Positions 28,387-37,861 of a stretch of DNA of 52,556 bases are shown piece by piece. The stretch lies in NCBI GenBank assembly GCA_024275485.1, contig JAJRZA010000053.1, positions 88,608 to 141,163 on the forward strand, in the 5' to 3' direction. The notes beneath the pieces are model-generated. The model was not told the origin of the DNA. It did no database searches and saw nothing but the letters and a program-made list of their open reading frames with translations. How positions within the stretch are numbered: position 1 is the stretch's first letter; each line of letters opens with the position of its first letter. Both the position numbers and the translations under genes were made by a program. This DNA comes from Candidatus Krumholzibacteriota bacterium (lineage in GTDB: Bacteria; Krumholzibacteriota; Krumholzibacteriia; LZORAL124-64-63).

Positions 28387-29865
28387 CTAATAAGACTGAG
28401 CAAACAAAACCCGCCCGATACTCTTGTTCCCACAATGCACGCATTCACCCTCGGTCTCGTCCCGCTCAAACGGGATGTTCCTGATGGTGACTTTGGTCTT
28501 GTCCTGAATTCCCTTCTCGCAGGCAGCATCTCCGCACCAGTGGCAATGGGCAAATCCACCTTCACCTTTGAACAGTTTGGTGAACTCTTCCCAGGAGTCG
28601 ATTTCAACGGTGGCTTCAACCAATCGCTGCTTCGCCCGGTCGAACAGATCCTGCTGAATCCTTTCCAGTTCCGCGGGTACGGCGGTGGCCAAATCGGCAA
28701 TTTTAACGGGCTGTTTCTGGCGATCATGACGCGCGGCCATCATCACCTGGTCGTCCTTCAAATCCCGGGGACCAATTTCCATGCGCAGAGGTACGCCCTT
28801 GCGCTCCCACTCGGCATATTTCCAACCGGGTCGCATGTTGTCGCGCTTGTCCACATGGACCGCACCTACAACAGGACGCAGATCGGCGGCAATTTTCTCA
28901 GCCGCGGCCACCACTTCAACCATCTCCTCATCCTTGCGCCAGATGGGAATGATGACAGCTTTGGTGCCGGCGATGCGCGGCGGCAGAATCAATCCGTCGT
29001 CATCGCTGTGGGTCATGATCAGGGCGCCGATGATGCGGGTGGACATACCCCAACTGGTAGCCCAAACATACTCCACCTGGCCTTCGGCATTTTGATATTT
29101 CACATCGAAGGCCTTGGCGAAGTTCTGGCCGAGATCGTGACTGGTGGCAGCCTGAAGGGCCTTCTGGTCCTGCATCATCGCTTCGATGGAGTAGGTCTCC
29201 TGGGCACCGGCGAAACGTTCGCTTTCGGATTTGGCACCGACAATCACCGGCATGGCCAGAATATCCTCGGCGAACCAGCGATACACCTCGAGCATCTGCA
29301 GGGTTTCTGCGCGGCCTTCTTCGGCGGTGGCATGGGCGGTGTGCCCTTCCTGCCACAGGAATTCCGTGGTGCGTAGGAACATACGGGTGCGCATTTCCCA
29401 ACGCATGACATTGGCCCACTGGTTGATCAACAGGGGCAAATCACGGTAGCTCTGGATCCACTTGCGATACTGATCCCAGATGATGGTCTCGCTGGTGGGA
29501 CGGATGATGTATTCCTCCTCCAGCTTGCTTTCCGGATCGGGGATCAAGTCCACTTTACCCTGGATCGTGACCTGTTTCAGCCGGTGATGGGTGACGATGG
29601 CGCATTCCTTGGCAAAGCCCTCTACGTGCTGGGCTTCCTTGGCCAGAAAACTCTTGGGAATCAGCAGGGGGAAGTAGGCGTTCACGTGACCCAGTTCCTT
29701 GAACTTGTCGTCCAGGGTGCGTTGGATGTTCTCCCAGATGGCATAACCGTTGGGGCGGATAACCATGCAACCGCGCACGGGACTGTTCTCGGCCATTTCG
29801 GCAGCCGCGATGACGTCCAGGTACCAGCGGCTGTAATCTTCGCTTCGTTTCGTGATCTGGGACAT
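28387..29865 (-). CDS. proS: Prolyl-tRNA synthetase, short (class 3) type
   Basis: 492 residues. A class II aminoacyl-tRNA synthetase core is followed by an anticodon domain and a C-terminal zinc-binding segment (CHWCGDAAC and CVHCGN), with a final tyrosine. This is the eukaryote/archaeal-like ProS found in a minority of bacteria; it lacks the INS editing domain of the bacterial type. It attaches proline to tRNA-Pro. ATG at 29865 is preceded by GGAAGG. Confidence 0.95.
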   Translation of the reverse strand: MSQITKRSEDYSRWYLDVIAAAEMAENSPVRGCMVIRPNGYAIWENIQRTLDDKFKELGHVNAYFPLLIPKSFLAKEAQHVEGFAKECAIVTHHRLKQVTIQGKVDLIPDPESKLEEEYIIRPTSETIIWDQYRKWIQSYRDLPLLINQWANVMRWEMRTRMFLRTTEFLWQEGHTAHATAEEGRAETLQMLEVYRWFAEDILAMPVIVGAKSESERFAGAQETYSIEAMMQDQKALQAATSHDLGQNFAKAFDVKYQNAEGQVEYVWATSWGMSTRIIGALIMTHSDDDGLILPPRIAGTKAVIIPIWRKDEEMVEVVAAAEKIAADLRPVVGAVHVDKRDNMRPGWKYAEWERKGVPLRMEIGPRDLKDDQVMMAARHDRQKQPVKIADLATAVPAELERIQQDLFDRAKQRLVEATVEIDSWEEFTKLFKGEGGFAHCHWCGDAACEKGIQDKTKVTIRNIPFERDETEGECVHCGNKSIGRVLFAQSY

Positions 29866-29972
29866 GATTAGCCTTCCTGCAGTTTCGGAAAATGGTTCAA
29901 GGCGGGAAAGATAGCAGATTGGGGGGCGGGACGAAAGGCTGAGGCCCCGTCAATTTCAGACTGATGAAAAAA

Positions 29973-31448
29973 TTATGATTCCAGAGGCACCTTTTTGGCC
30001 ATACCCAGGATCAACCCGATCTGTTGGGCCAGACCCGACAACTCGCTGGCCTGTTCGGCGCTGACATCTTCACCCTCGGCTCCACCATCGGCATAAAGGA
30101 TCCCGAAAACCGCACCATCGAGGGTACGCACCGGGGCCACCGCATAACCGATGCACTTGGTCAGTCGCACCAATTCTACCCCGGCCAAGTCCCCGTAGGT
30201 TGGGCTTGCGGCCTGTGGCACATGGAAATCCCGGTGTTCGAGTACGGCCAAAGCCACCGCGCCGCTGGATTTTTTAAGGGGAAGATCAAGAAAATGAGCC
30301 ATCTCATCGGCTTCCAATCCGGCCCAGCGCTGTGCTTGCAGACGATTTTCACCACGAATAGCCTTCACCAGAACAACCCGTTCATAACCCAGGATTTCCA
30401 CAGCTCCCTGCAGAACCTGGTCCAGCAATTCGTCCAGGCCTTCACCCGTGGCCAGACCCTGCCCCACCTTGCGGTACAAGTCCAACTGCTGAGCCGTGCG
30501 CTGGGCAATTTCTTCCGCCGTCATGGTGCGTGGTGCAACGTTGGCGCTGCCTCCTTTGTTGATCACGGCACCGTAGTCTTTCAGATCGCCCATTTCCATC
30601 CCCATGCACTGGGCCATGTCCTCGATATGACGGGCAATCTGGTCATCAACCTGATCCAGTTTGGCCGCAGGGATACCCAGGGTTCGTCCCGCTTTGCGCA
30701 AAATCCGGTATTCAATTTCCTGATTCTCACCATCGCAGGTAAAACGACTCATGGCGTTGGCGAAAACGATGGTGCCCAACAGCGGGTCCAGCCGTTTCGG
30801 TGGGGAAAGAGGGTCGATGTCGTGATGATCGCCAATGATGTTTTGCAATTGAACCGGCAATTGCCAGCGCGCAGCCAGGCGCCGGCCCGCCCGATCGTGG
30901 CTGATTCCGAAATGGCGCCGCTCCGCTTCCAGAGCCGGCACACCACCGACAAGATCAGACAGAACCTGATCCATGGCGGCTGGTGAACATTCCAACAAAA
31001 CCACTTTTCCGATGTCGTGTATCAACGCAGTCACAAAAGCTTCTTCCGGGAGAACACCAGTGGAATTTTCGGCCAGGATCTGGGCGAAAACAGCCGTGAC
31101 GAGGCTGTGCCGGGCAATTTCAGCCAACCACGGCGACCGGGACAACTTGCTCATCATGTCAAACACCGACAGGCCCAGTGCCAGATTGCGGACGGTCTCA
31201 AAACCCATGACAATGACGGCCCGGCGCACGGTGCGCACCTTCTCCCGGTTTCGTCGCTGATACATGGCGCTGTTGACAACCTTCAACACACGCATTGTAA
31301 GGGCCTGATCCTTGAGGATGCAGTTGGCCAAATCGTCGGCACAGCTGCGCTCGTCGCTGGCCACTTTCTGGATTTGCAGAAGCGACTGGGGCAGGCTGGG
31401 GAGCTCTCCCATTTTTTCTATTTGTTCAAAGACATTCGCGCTGTTCAT
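29973..31448 (-). CDS. HDOD-domain signalling protein with C-terminal GAF domain
   Basis: 491 residues. The N-terminal about 220 residues match the HDOD domain (LPSLPQSLLQIQKVASDE near residue 17, then a long helical part with HDIGK near 160). HDOD domains resemble HD phosphohydrolases and are found in signalling and DNA-damage regulators. The C-terminal part (about 330-480) resembles a GAF sensor domain. No catalytic output domain is attached. The ATG at 31448 follows GGAGACGGG. It is preceded by the methyltransferase gene at 72 bases. Ligand and partners unknown. Confidence 0.85.
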   Translation of the reverse strand: MNSANVFEQIEKMGELPSLPQSLLQIQKVASDERSCADDLANCILKDQALTMRVLKVVNSAMYQRRNREKVRTVRRAVIVMGFETVRNLALGLSVFDMMSKLSRSPWLAEIARHSLVTAVFAQILAENSTGVLPEEAFVTALIHDIGKVVLLECSPAAMDQVLSDLVGGVPALEAERRHFGISHDRAGRRLAARWQLPVQLQNIIGDHHDIDPLSPPKRLDPLLGTIVFANAMSRFTCDGENQEIEYRILRKAGRTLGIPAAKLDQVDDQIARHIEDMAQCMGMEMGDLKDYGAVINKGGSANVAPRTMTAEEIAQRTAQQLDLYRKVGQGLATGEGLDELLDQVLQGAVEILGYERVVLVKAIRGENRLQAQRWAGLEADEMAHFLDLPLKKSSGAVALAVLEHRDFHVPQAASPTYGDLAGVELVRLTKCIGYAVAPVRTLDGAVFGILYADGGAEGEDVSAEQASELSGLAQQIGLILGMAKKVPLES

Positions 31449-31520
31449 GGTCCCGTCTCCGGTCAAAAGATGAGGGTGCGTTGGCACCCCCAGGTATCGT
31501 CCAGAATGGCAAGACCTTGA

Positions 31521-32333
31521 TCAATCGTGCTTGCGGGCCAACCAGAAACGCTCCAGAGAATCGATGCCATAACGTTGACGATCACCCGCGGAAACCGAAT
31601 TTCCGGCAATGACTTCTCTCACTTCCCAGCCGGCGCGTTGGATGAGATTGCCGAAATCAGGAGCAAATTGCCAGGCATGGGCGTGGGCCCGGTGCAGATC
31701 GATTTCAATGCGGTGACTGTGGGCCTGACCGGGCTCAAAAGGCACCTGCAACCAGGCCGTGCCGCCGGGTTTGAGGATACGCAAAATCTCGTCAATACAA
31801 TCCTCCAACTCGGGAATGTGTTCCAGCACATGACTGCAGAAGACCCAGTCCACCGAAGAATCGGCGACGGGTGTTTGCCTGAGATCCGCAACAAAATCCG
31901 GGGAAAACCGTTTGTCGTCGGCATCCACATCGCAGCGAAAACAGCGTGCCAAACCTTCGTGTTCAAGCACAAAACGCATGGCTGTGGAGAGTGAAAAACC
32001 AACCATCACATCGGGATTCGAGCCTCGTCTCGAAGACAGTTCGTCACGCACTCCCAGAACCAGTTGGCGATGCCGGTCGAATGATCCGCAACCAGGGCAG
32101 ATGCAATGGGTGATGACTTCGTCCGCCGACAAAAAGGTGCGAAAGTTGCGTCCCTGCCAACCGCAAACCGTGCATTCCCGGCGTTCAACCGGAACCAGCT
32201 TTTCACCAAAGGGCAGCAACAAATTGTCCAGGGCACCGCCCACTACTTTCCCCGCCATCAAAGGGTGCTTCCAGAAACACGCGGGAGAATGGGTGTTGAA
32301 AAATATATCCTTGATGAATTTCAGGGCTGGCAA
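31521..32333 (-). CDS. SAM-dependent methyltransferase with N-terminal zinc ribbon
   Basis: 270 residues. Four cysteines, C54, C57, C79 and C82 (CTVCGW and CPGCG), form a likely zinc ribbon. The C-terminal domain is a class I methyltransferase (Methyltransf_11 type), with DVDADDKRFSPD as the acidic loop, VDWVFCSHVLEHIPE near 160 and ILKPGG further on. Such two-part proteins are often found with glycan or surface-polymer genes; the substrate is unknown. Translation starts at a TTG (32333) with a GGAGG site six bases upstream. The next gene is the HDOD protein. Confidence 0.83.
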   Translation of the reverse strand: MPALKFIKDIFFNTHSPACFWKHPLMAGKVVGGALDNLLLPFGEKLVPVERRECTVCGWQGRNFRTFLSADEVITHCICPGCGSFDRHRQLVLGVRDELSSRRGSNPDVMVGFSLSTAMRFVLEHEGLARCFRCDVDADDKRFSPDFVADLRQTPVADSSVDWVFCSHVLEHIPELEDCIDEILRILKPGGTAWLQVPFEPGQAHSHRIEIDLHRAHAHAWQFAPDFGNLIQRAGWEVREVIAGNSVSAGDRQRYGIDSLERFWLARKHD

Positions 32334-32484
32334 GGTTTCCTCCGCCTGGGCAAAAGTTCATGGTGACTTCAACTTACCGGGTATCGGCGGTGGGCAGAAC
32401 CACTGAAGTGAATCCGCCTTATGATAGCAGGGTGGCGGGTTAGGGCAAGGCCGGGTTTTCAGGAAAAGTGATGTTAGGAGGGCC

Positions 32485-33852
32485 TCAGGGCCGCCAGACC
32501 AAACGCAGGCTGCCGAACCCCAAACTTGAGTCGTCGGTATTTTCGGTATGTTTCTCCGGCTCGTAGTTGGCCATCATATCCAGACTGAAATTTTTGTTGA
32601 TGGCCCAGTTTGCCATGACCCAGATTTTCCAGTAGTTGAAATCGGAATAGAAAGAGATGAACTCATCTTCGAAAAAGATGTCCGTAGAATCGGGGTCGAG
32701 TGCCACAGATCCCTGGCTATAAACCCGCCGCCCGAATTCGATCATGATTGAGCCACTCACATTCGACCCAAAAGATTCAACCCCCGATCGCAAACCAAAC
32801 TGGGTGTACGTTTCGGGTGAATTACCGGCATCCAGGCGTTCGGCGGCCACGCCCAGGCGCCAGTTGGCGCTGAGAATATCGCCCCACTTGTACCCCATGG
32901 TGCTGTTGATACGCCAGGAATCAAAATAGACATTCGTCTCCTTATCGTATTTCCAGATTTCACTTTGCACATCTAGAAAGACGAACCCATTACCGGCGGT
33001 GACCAGACCGTTGAAATCCGTCCAGTGGGCCCAGGCCGATGGGCGCAGGGTCTCATCCTTGATCAGGCGGCGGCCGCTTTTGTGAAACAGACGCACGCCT
33101 TGGCCATGGTCATCGTGAAAATCGAGGTCGCCTTCAATGCGATGAACATTTCGATTGATTCCCGTGGTGTCCGGATAGGTACGGGCGGAATACCGGTACC
33201 CCACACTCCAAAGATTCTCGGTCAACCCATGGCTGCGCAGGAATGCTCCACCTCCCAACTCGCGTAAATCCACCTCCAGAGTGGATGTGTTCTTGTAATC
33301 AACCGTACTTCCCCAGCCCCGCAACTCGAGCTTTGATTTGGACCCTGCCCAGGGAAATGCGCGCAGGTCGAGGCGACCCTCAAGGTTGTCGCTTGAGAGG
33401 GAATAATTGGTTGTTTTACGGTACTGTCGACCATAGAACCGTCCGTCGAAGCGGAATCTTGTCACACGATTGTGGTCCAGGAATTTGTATTGTCCTTCGA
33501 GATGCTGGCGATAGAGTTCGCTGCCGATGGAAGCTTCGGCCCGCAGCCGCCACCGGTGTTTGGTTTTGCGCGGGCTGCGTCCTTCAATACCGGCTGAGAT
33601 CATGTATTCAGCAATGGTTTCGGTGGTGTCGGTGGTGGCCAACGGGTAGGAGTGCAGCAGGGCATCGAAGCCGGAGGTCAGCACCGGGGACCAATCGGTT
33701 TGGTCGCGCCGGGAGGTAAAACCTGCAAATCCGGCCAAGGGGTCAGCCGCTTCAGGGGAAACCTCAGCAAAAGCAGATGCTGGGAGCACTGAATTTTCAA
33801 TCAACACTCCCAGCAACAATCCGAGGACAATGACGATGCAAACAACCCTCAT
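32485..33852 (-). CDS. Outer-membrane beta-barrel-like protein
   Basis: 455 residues with a signal peptide (about 1-29). The mature part is rich in alternating polar and hydrophobic strands with many aromatic girdle residues (Tyr, Trp, Phe), and the chain ends LRLVWRP, close to the aromatic end of barrel proteins. I cannot name the family. It overlaps the coiled-coil gene upstream by ATGA, so the two are translated together. The pair is probably expressed from the sigma-54 promoter at 34976. A channel or surface-structure role is inferred only from the fold. Confidence 0.75.
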   Translation of the reverse strand: MRVVCIVIVLGLLLGVLIENSVLPASAFAEVSPEAADPLAGFAGFTSRRDQTDWSPVLTSGFDALLHSYPLATTDTTETIAEYMISAGIEGRSPRKTKHRWRLRAEASIGSELYRQHLEGQYKFLDHNRVTRFRFDGRFYGRQYRKTTNYSLSSDNLEGRLDLRAFPWAGSKSKLELRGWGSTVDYKNTSTLEVDLRELGGGAFLRSHGLTENLWSVGYRYSARTYPDTTGINRNVHRIEGDLDFHDDHGQGVRLFHKSGRRLIKDETLRPSAWAHWTDFNGLVTAGNGFVFLDVQSEIWKYDKETNVYFDSWRINSTMGYKWGDILSANWRLGVAAERLDAGNSPETYTQFGLRSGVESFGSNVSGSIMIEFGRRVYSQGSVALDPDSTDIFFEDEFISFYSDFNYWKIWVMANWAINKNFSLDMMANYEPEKHTENTDDSSLGFGSLRLVWRP

Positions 33853-34916
33853 CTTACCATATCTTCAGCCTGGGTCAGCAGATCGTGGGCAGCCCTGATG
33901 CGTCGCAGGGCCGTTTCGATTTCGTCCTGATCCAAACTCTGACCAGCACCAGCACGGTGTTCCCTGGCTCGCTCCAGCAAACGCACTGCTGTATCATTGC
34001 GGGCATCCCGGACCATTTCAGTTACTCGTTCACTGCGTTCGTCCCAGCGTTCGATCTGGCGCAGAACCACTTCGCGGTTGAGACCGTTGAGGCCACCTGT
34101 GGCGGCACGATTGGCAAGCCGCTGGGCTATACCCGCCATTTGCAAAGCGCTACCCGGCTGCCCCTGGTCCCTGAATTCCAGAGCCCGATCCAGGGCTTCG
34201 TCGGACTCGGTCAACAGTTTCCGGGCGGCCGGGTCGGCGCTGTTCTCTAGTTTTTCCTGGGCACGTTCCAAGGCCAATCGTGCCATTTCAATCTGACGAT
34301 CCAATCGGTCGGCGCCACCGTCGCGAGCCAGCATTCTGGCTGCGCGGTTCATCAATTCTTCGGCCTGTTCCAGCATTTTGAAAGCCAGACGGGCATCACC
34401 CTGCTGATATTGCTCGTAGGCCCGGATACCCATGGATTCGCTACGCCGCAGAAAATCCAGGGCCTGCTGATTGTTGGCTTCCCGAGCCTTCTCGAGAAGA
34501 TGAGCGTGTTGATCGCGGAAACGTTCCGAGCGCAAGCGGATTCGCTCATCATATCCCATGGATTCCCGGGCCAGGCGCACGGCGTTGCGCATGGCGGTGC
34601 GGCTGCCCTTGGCTGTTTTGTAAGACATGAGAGGATAGTCATCCATCAGTCTGATTGACCGTCGATGCAAATTCAGGGCTTCTTCAAGAACTTTGCGTGC
34701 CGGCATATTTTCAGTGTCACGCACCACATCGTAGGCCCAATCAAGCAGTTCTCTATTGCGTTCGATGTATTCCTGGAGCTGTTCGTGTTGAGCATCTTGG
34801 GCCAAGACGGGCTGAGCATGAAGGAGACCGAAAAGAACAAAAAGAAGTCCGAAGGCTGTCATCAGGGGCGAGGCCATGGAAAATATTCGTGCTTGTTCCT
34901 GGGTGCGGGTGCTCAT
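33849..34916 (-). CDS. Exported alpha-helical (coiled-coil) protein of unknown function
   Basis: 355 residues. A hydrophobic signal segment (about 18-40, ending near VLAQDAQ) is followed by an almost entirely helical, Arg/Glu/Leu-rich sequence with repeated units such as RLARESMGYDERIRL and NRAARMLARDGGADR. The helical repeats of 30-40 residues suggest a long rod or solenoid in the periplasm. No enzyme motif is seen. The ATG at 34916 has GGAAGG upstream. It is the first gene of a two-gene operon with the barrel protein and lies just downstream of the NtrC-type regulator. Function unknown; a periplasmic partner of the barrel is a reasonable guess. Confidence 0.75.
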   Translation of the reverse strand: MSTRTQEQARIFSMASPLMTAFGLLFVLFGLLHAQPVLAQDAQHEQLQEYIERNRELLDWAYDVVRDTENMPARKVLEEALNLHRRSIRLMDDYPLMSYKTAKGSRTAMRNAVRLARESMGYDERIRLRSERFRDQHAHLLEKAREANNQQALDFLRRSESMGIRAYEQYQQGDARLAFKMLEQAEELMNRAARMLARDGGADRLDRQIEMARLALERAQEKLENSADPAARKLLTESDEALDRALEFRDQGQPGSALQMAGIAQRLANRAATGGLNGLNREVVLRQIERWDERSERVTEMVRDARNDTAVRLLERAREHRAGAGQSLDQDEIETALRRIRAAHDLLTQAEDMVR

Positions 34917-34975
34917 GGCAAACCTTCCAAAGTCGAGGGCCAATGCCCTGAAATCCTATTATTTCCCCAACGAGA

Positions 34976-34991
34976 TGCAGGGGTTGTGCCA
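34976..34991 (-). promoter_or_regulatory. Sigma-54 (-24/-12) promoter of the coiled-coil/barrel operon
   Basis: On the minus strand, TGGCACAACCCCTGCA matches the consensus TGGCACG-N4-TTGCW at 10 of 12 defined positions with exact spacing; the invariant GG and GC are both present. It lies about 60 bases upstream of the ATG at 34916. The only sigma-54 activator gene in the window (35149-36501) ends 158 bases further upstream, which supports the call. Confidence 0.72.
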
Positions 34992-35033
34992 CGAGTTGGG
35001 CTATTGACAGCAATCACCCTAACAGTTTACAAA

Positions 35034-35061
35034 CCCATCAATTACCCATCAAGGGCCATCA
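35034..35061 (-). repeat. Three helically phased direct repeats upstream of the sigma-54 promoter
   Basis: On the minus strand the heptamer TGATGG(G/C) occurs at 35055-35061, 35045-35051 and 35034-35040, with periods of 10 and 11 bases (one helical turn). A fourth, similar copy lies at 35103-35109. They end 43 bases upstream of the -24 element. This could be the binding site of the NtrC-type activator. Confidence 0.5.
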
Positions 35062-35092
35062 GTACATCAAATCAAAAAAAGCCCAAAAGACG

Positions 35093-35114
35093 AAAAAACC
35101 GTACCATCAGGTAC
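35093..35114 (-). terminator. Possible terminator after the NtrC-type gene
   Basis: On the minus strand a short stem (GTACC-TGAT-GGTAC, 35101-35114) is followed by GGTTTTTTC. A second hairpin (TGGTCC/GGACCA, 35131-35146) lies next to it. The 5-bp stem is weak but the T tract is good. Confidence 0.5.
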
Positions 35115-35148
35115 ATTTCAGCCCTTCAAATGGTCCCCGAGGACCAGT

Positions 35149-36501
35149 TCATTGCCCGGGATCGTCGTCCATACCCAGCAATTTCAACCGTGAATATAGA
35201 GTGCGACGGGTGATGCCCAGCATCTGCGCAGCCTGGCTCTTGTTGCCACCGGCACGGTCGAGAGCGGCGGTGATCAGGCGACGGGCGTTGTTGTCCAGAT
35301 TCAGGTCCCCACCCAATGAATTTTCGGTCCGAACGGCCGACGTCGCCCCGGCCACATTCAACATCACATGTTCATCTTCAATTTTTCCGGGACCGGCCAG
35401 GATGTGGGCACGTTCGATAAGATTGCGCAGTTCACGAATGTTGCCTGGCCAGGAATAGGCCCGCAGCCCGGTTATTGTTTTGGCCGACAATTTTTTCTGC
35501 CTCCGGCCAAACTGTTTCATGAAATGGGCGGCCAGCATGGCGATGTCGTCGGTGCGATCACGCAACGACGGTACGTCCAGCGGGAAGACCAGAAGCCGGT
35601 AATACAAATCCTCACGGAAGGTTTTTTGGGCAATGGCATCTTCCAAAGGACGATTGGTGGCGGCAATGATGCGCACATCCACATCGGTTTCCCGCGGGTC
35701 GCCCACGCGGTTGATTTTTCGCTCTTCGAGCACCCGCAGAAGTTTAGCCTGCACCGCCATGGGTGCTTCACCGATTTCGTCCAGGAAAAGTGTTCCCCCA
35801 CGGGCTGCCTCGAACAAGCCTTCGCGGTCGGCATCGGCTCCGGTGAAGGCGCCTTTGCGATAGCCAAAGAGTTCGCTTTCCAGCAGGGACTCGGCGATGG
35901 CCGCACAGTTGACTGCCACAAAAGGTCCCTCGCGGCGGGCGCTGGCATTGTGAATGGCCCGGGCGGTGATCTCTTTGCCGGTGCCACTCTCCCCCCGGAT
36001 CAGAACCGTGGCCTCCGAAGGTGCCACCCGGCCAATCATCTCCCGCATTTTTTCCGTAGCCGCCGCTTCACCAATGATATTTTCGCCGACGTTGAGCACA
36101 GCCACGGCCAGTTTCAGACTGCGGTTTTCCCGTGTCAACTCGCCGACTCGGGCGAATTTTTTAACCATGGCCGCCACATCGGTAAAATTGACCGGCTTGG
36201 TCATGTAATGACAGGCCCCGGCCTGCATGCACTTCACGGCGGATTCCACTTCACCATAGGCCGTCAAAACGATAATCTCGGTGTCGGGACTGTTATCTTT
36301 CACACCAACCACAACGGCCATGCCATCGACCGGCTCCATGTGCAAATCCGTCAACACGATGTCGTATTTATTCTCTTTGACCAAGTCCAGGGCATCCTGA
36401 CCCGAATGAGCGCCGTCCACTTGGTGGCCCTGGCTCTCCAAAGCCGATTTCAGGAGCATCACCAGACGGGTTTCATCGTCCACCACGAGAATTTTTGCCA
36501 A
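35149..36501 (-). CDS. NtrC-family sigma-54-dependent response regulator
   Basis: 450 residues. A receiver domain (D8, D9 acidic pocket; phosphoacceptor D52 in VLTDLHM) is joined to an AAA+ domain with Walker A GESGTGKE, the sigma-54 contact loop GAFTGA and Walker B LFLDEIGE. The C-terminus is a Fis-type helix-turn-helix (KSQAAQMLGITRRTL). It activates sigma-54 RNA polymerase at -24/-12 promoters after phosphorylation. The start is a TTG at 36501 preceded by AAAGGA; it gives the normal family N-terminus MAKILVVDDE. It follows the histidine kinase by 13 bases and is therefore its partner. A likely target promoter lies 158 bases after its stop. Confidence 0.95.
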   Translation of the reverse strand: MAKILVVDDETRLVMLLKSALESQGHQVDGAHSGQDALDLVKENKYDIVLTDLHMEPVDGMAVVVGVKDNSPDTEIIVLTAYGEVESAVKCMQAGACHYMTKPVNFTDVAAMVKKFARVGELTRENRSLKLAVAVLNVGENIIGEAAATEKMREMIGRVAPSEATVLIRGESGTGKEITARAIHNASARREGPFVAVNCAAIAESLLESELFGYRKGAFTGADADREGLFEAARGGTLFLDEIGEAPMAVQAKLLRVLEERKINRVGDPRETDVDVRIIAATNRPLEDAIAQKTFREDLYYRLLVFPLDVPSLRDRTDDIAMLAAHFMKQFGRRQKKLSAKTITGLRAYSWPGNIRELRNLIERAHILAGPGKIEDEHVMLNVAGATSAVRTENSLGGDLNLDNNARRLITAALDRAGGNKSQAAQMLGITRRTLYSRLKLLGMDDDPGQ

Positions 36502-36514
36502 AAGTTTGGTCCTT

Positions 36515-37861
36515 TCAAGAACCTTCCCCATGCAGGGGGAGGCTGATTTCCGCCACGGCACCAGTCCGGTCCACCCGTTCGTACAGATCCAGACTGCCAT
36601 TCATGTCTTCGACGATGCGCCGGGACATGGCCAAACCCAAACCGCTGCCTTTTTCCTTGTTGGTCCAGAATGGCTCAAACAGGCGATCGCTAGCCACTTG
36701 GGACAAGCCACAACCTTCGTCCGTCACGGTGACCAAGGCGTTGCTGTTTTCACAGGCCAGAGCCACTTCGATGTTACCACCATGGGGCATGGCATCGCGG
36801 GCATTGATCAAAAGATTCAAAACCACCTGCTGAAGACGCAGAGGATCGCCCAAAACCGTCACTTTGTTCACTGCATCGGGAAGACTAACCGATATACCGG
36901 CTTTTTCCATCTCATCCTGAATCAACTTGGCTCCCCGATGCAAACAATGGCCAAGATCCAAAGGCTCCATGACCAGCTCGCGGTTTGAACCAAAAGCCAG
37001 GTAGCCGCTCAAGATATGGTTCAGCCGGTCCACTTCTTCGGGAATGAACCCAGCCACGGGGTCTTCGATGCCTGCTTTTTCCAGAACCCTCTGCAGATGC
37101 TCCCCCGCTCCACGAATAATTCCCAGGGGGTTGCGGATTTCATGGGCAATGCCGGCAGTCATGCGTCCCATGGCTGCCAGGTTTTCCTGCCGCCGGATCG
37201 ACTCCTGGTAACGGGCAAAACTCAAGTTGATACGATACAGAAAAACACCCATCAGAACCAATACCACCAGGACCACTGCCCCGGTTGCCAGGGCACCACG
37301 CTGGAGCTGCTGCAGGGATCCAAAGAAATCGGCGTTGCCACTGACGGTGAGCACGGCCACAACTTCGTTGATATCGAATTCCGTATCAAAATCGTAGACG
37401 GGGACGTGAGCACTTTTCTGAAGGGTACCGCCCTTGTCGTAAAGCGGAGTCACGGTCGAGACACCAGCCAAAGCGGCATCCACTTCGCTGGTATCGAGTC
37501 CAAGAAAATCGTTGGGGAGGCCAACCTGCAGACTCGGATTGCTGGCTACCAGAACAATGCCTTCGCCGGAAGTGAGACTGATTTCGGCAAGGGCTTGATC
37601 CTGACGCAAACTTTTGAAATCGGTTTCCAGGAGTTGAAGCTCATCGGAGCTCTTGCCTGCGCCCGCTGCCGCCTCGGAAACCAGACGGCCATCAATCCTG
37701 GGCGCCAGGGTGGTGGCCACGGCCAACAAACGTTCACCCAGAGCCTGGTCCAAACGATCCCGGGAAGCCTGGTAAAGATTTACCAAGCCAAACCAGACCA
37801 CGGCAATGATCACCGCGTAAGCCACCACAGCCCACACAAACCACTGCCGTCGGCGGGTCAC
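36515..37861 (-). CDS. Membrane histidine kinase, NtrB-like, partner of the NtrC-type regulator
   Basis: 448 residues. Two membrane segments (about 8-28 and 189-210) enclose a periplasmic domain of about 160 residues. The cytoplasmic part has H240 in GIAHEIRNPLG and an ATP-binding domain with DEGCG and GSGLGLA boxes. It lacks PAS domains, so the signal is sensed outside the inner membrane. Its ATG overlaps the lipA stop (ATGA), which puts it in the lipA operon. It would phosphorylate the regulator encoded 13 bases downstream and respond to an envelope condition (inference). Confidence 0.93.
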   Translation of the reverse strand: MTRRRQWFVWAVVAYAVIIAVVWFGLVNLYQASRDRLDQALGERLLAVATTLAPRIDGRLVSEAAAGAGKSSDELQLLETDFKSLRQDQALAEISLTSGEGIVLVASNPSLQVGLPNDFLGLDTSEVDAALAGVSTVTPLYDKGGTLQKSAHVPVYDFDTEFDINEVVAVLTVSGNADFFGSLQQLQRGALATGAVVLVVLVLMGVFLYRINLSFARYQESIRRQENLAAMGRMTAGIAHEIRNPLGIIRGAGEHLQRVLEKAGIEDPVAGFIPEEVDRLNHILSGYLAFGSNRELVMEPLDLGHCLHRGAKLIQDEMEKAGISVSLPDAVNKVTVLGDPLRLQQVVLNLLINARDAMPHGGNIEVALACENSNALVTVTDEGCGLSQVASDRLFEPFWTNKEKGSGLGLAMSRRIVEDMNGSLDLYERVDRTGAVAEISLPLHGEGS

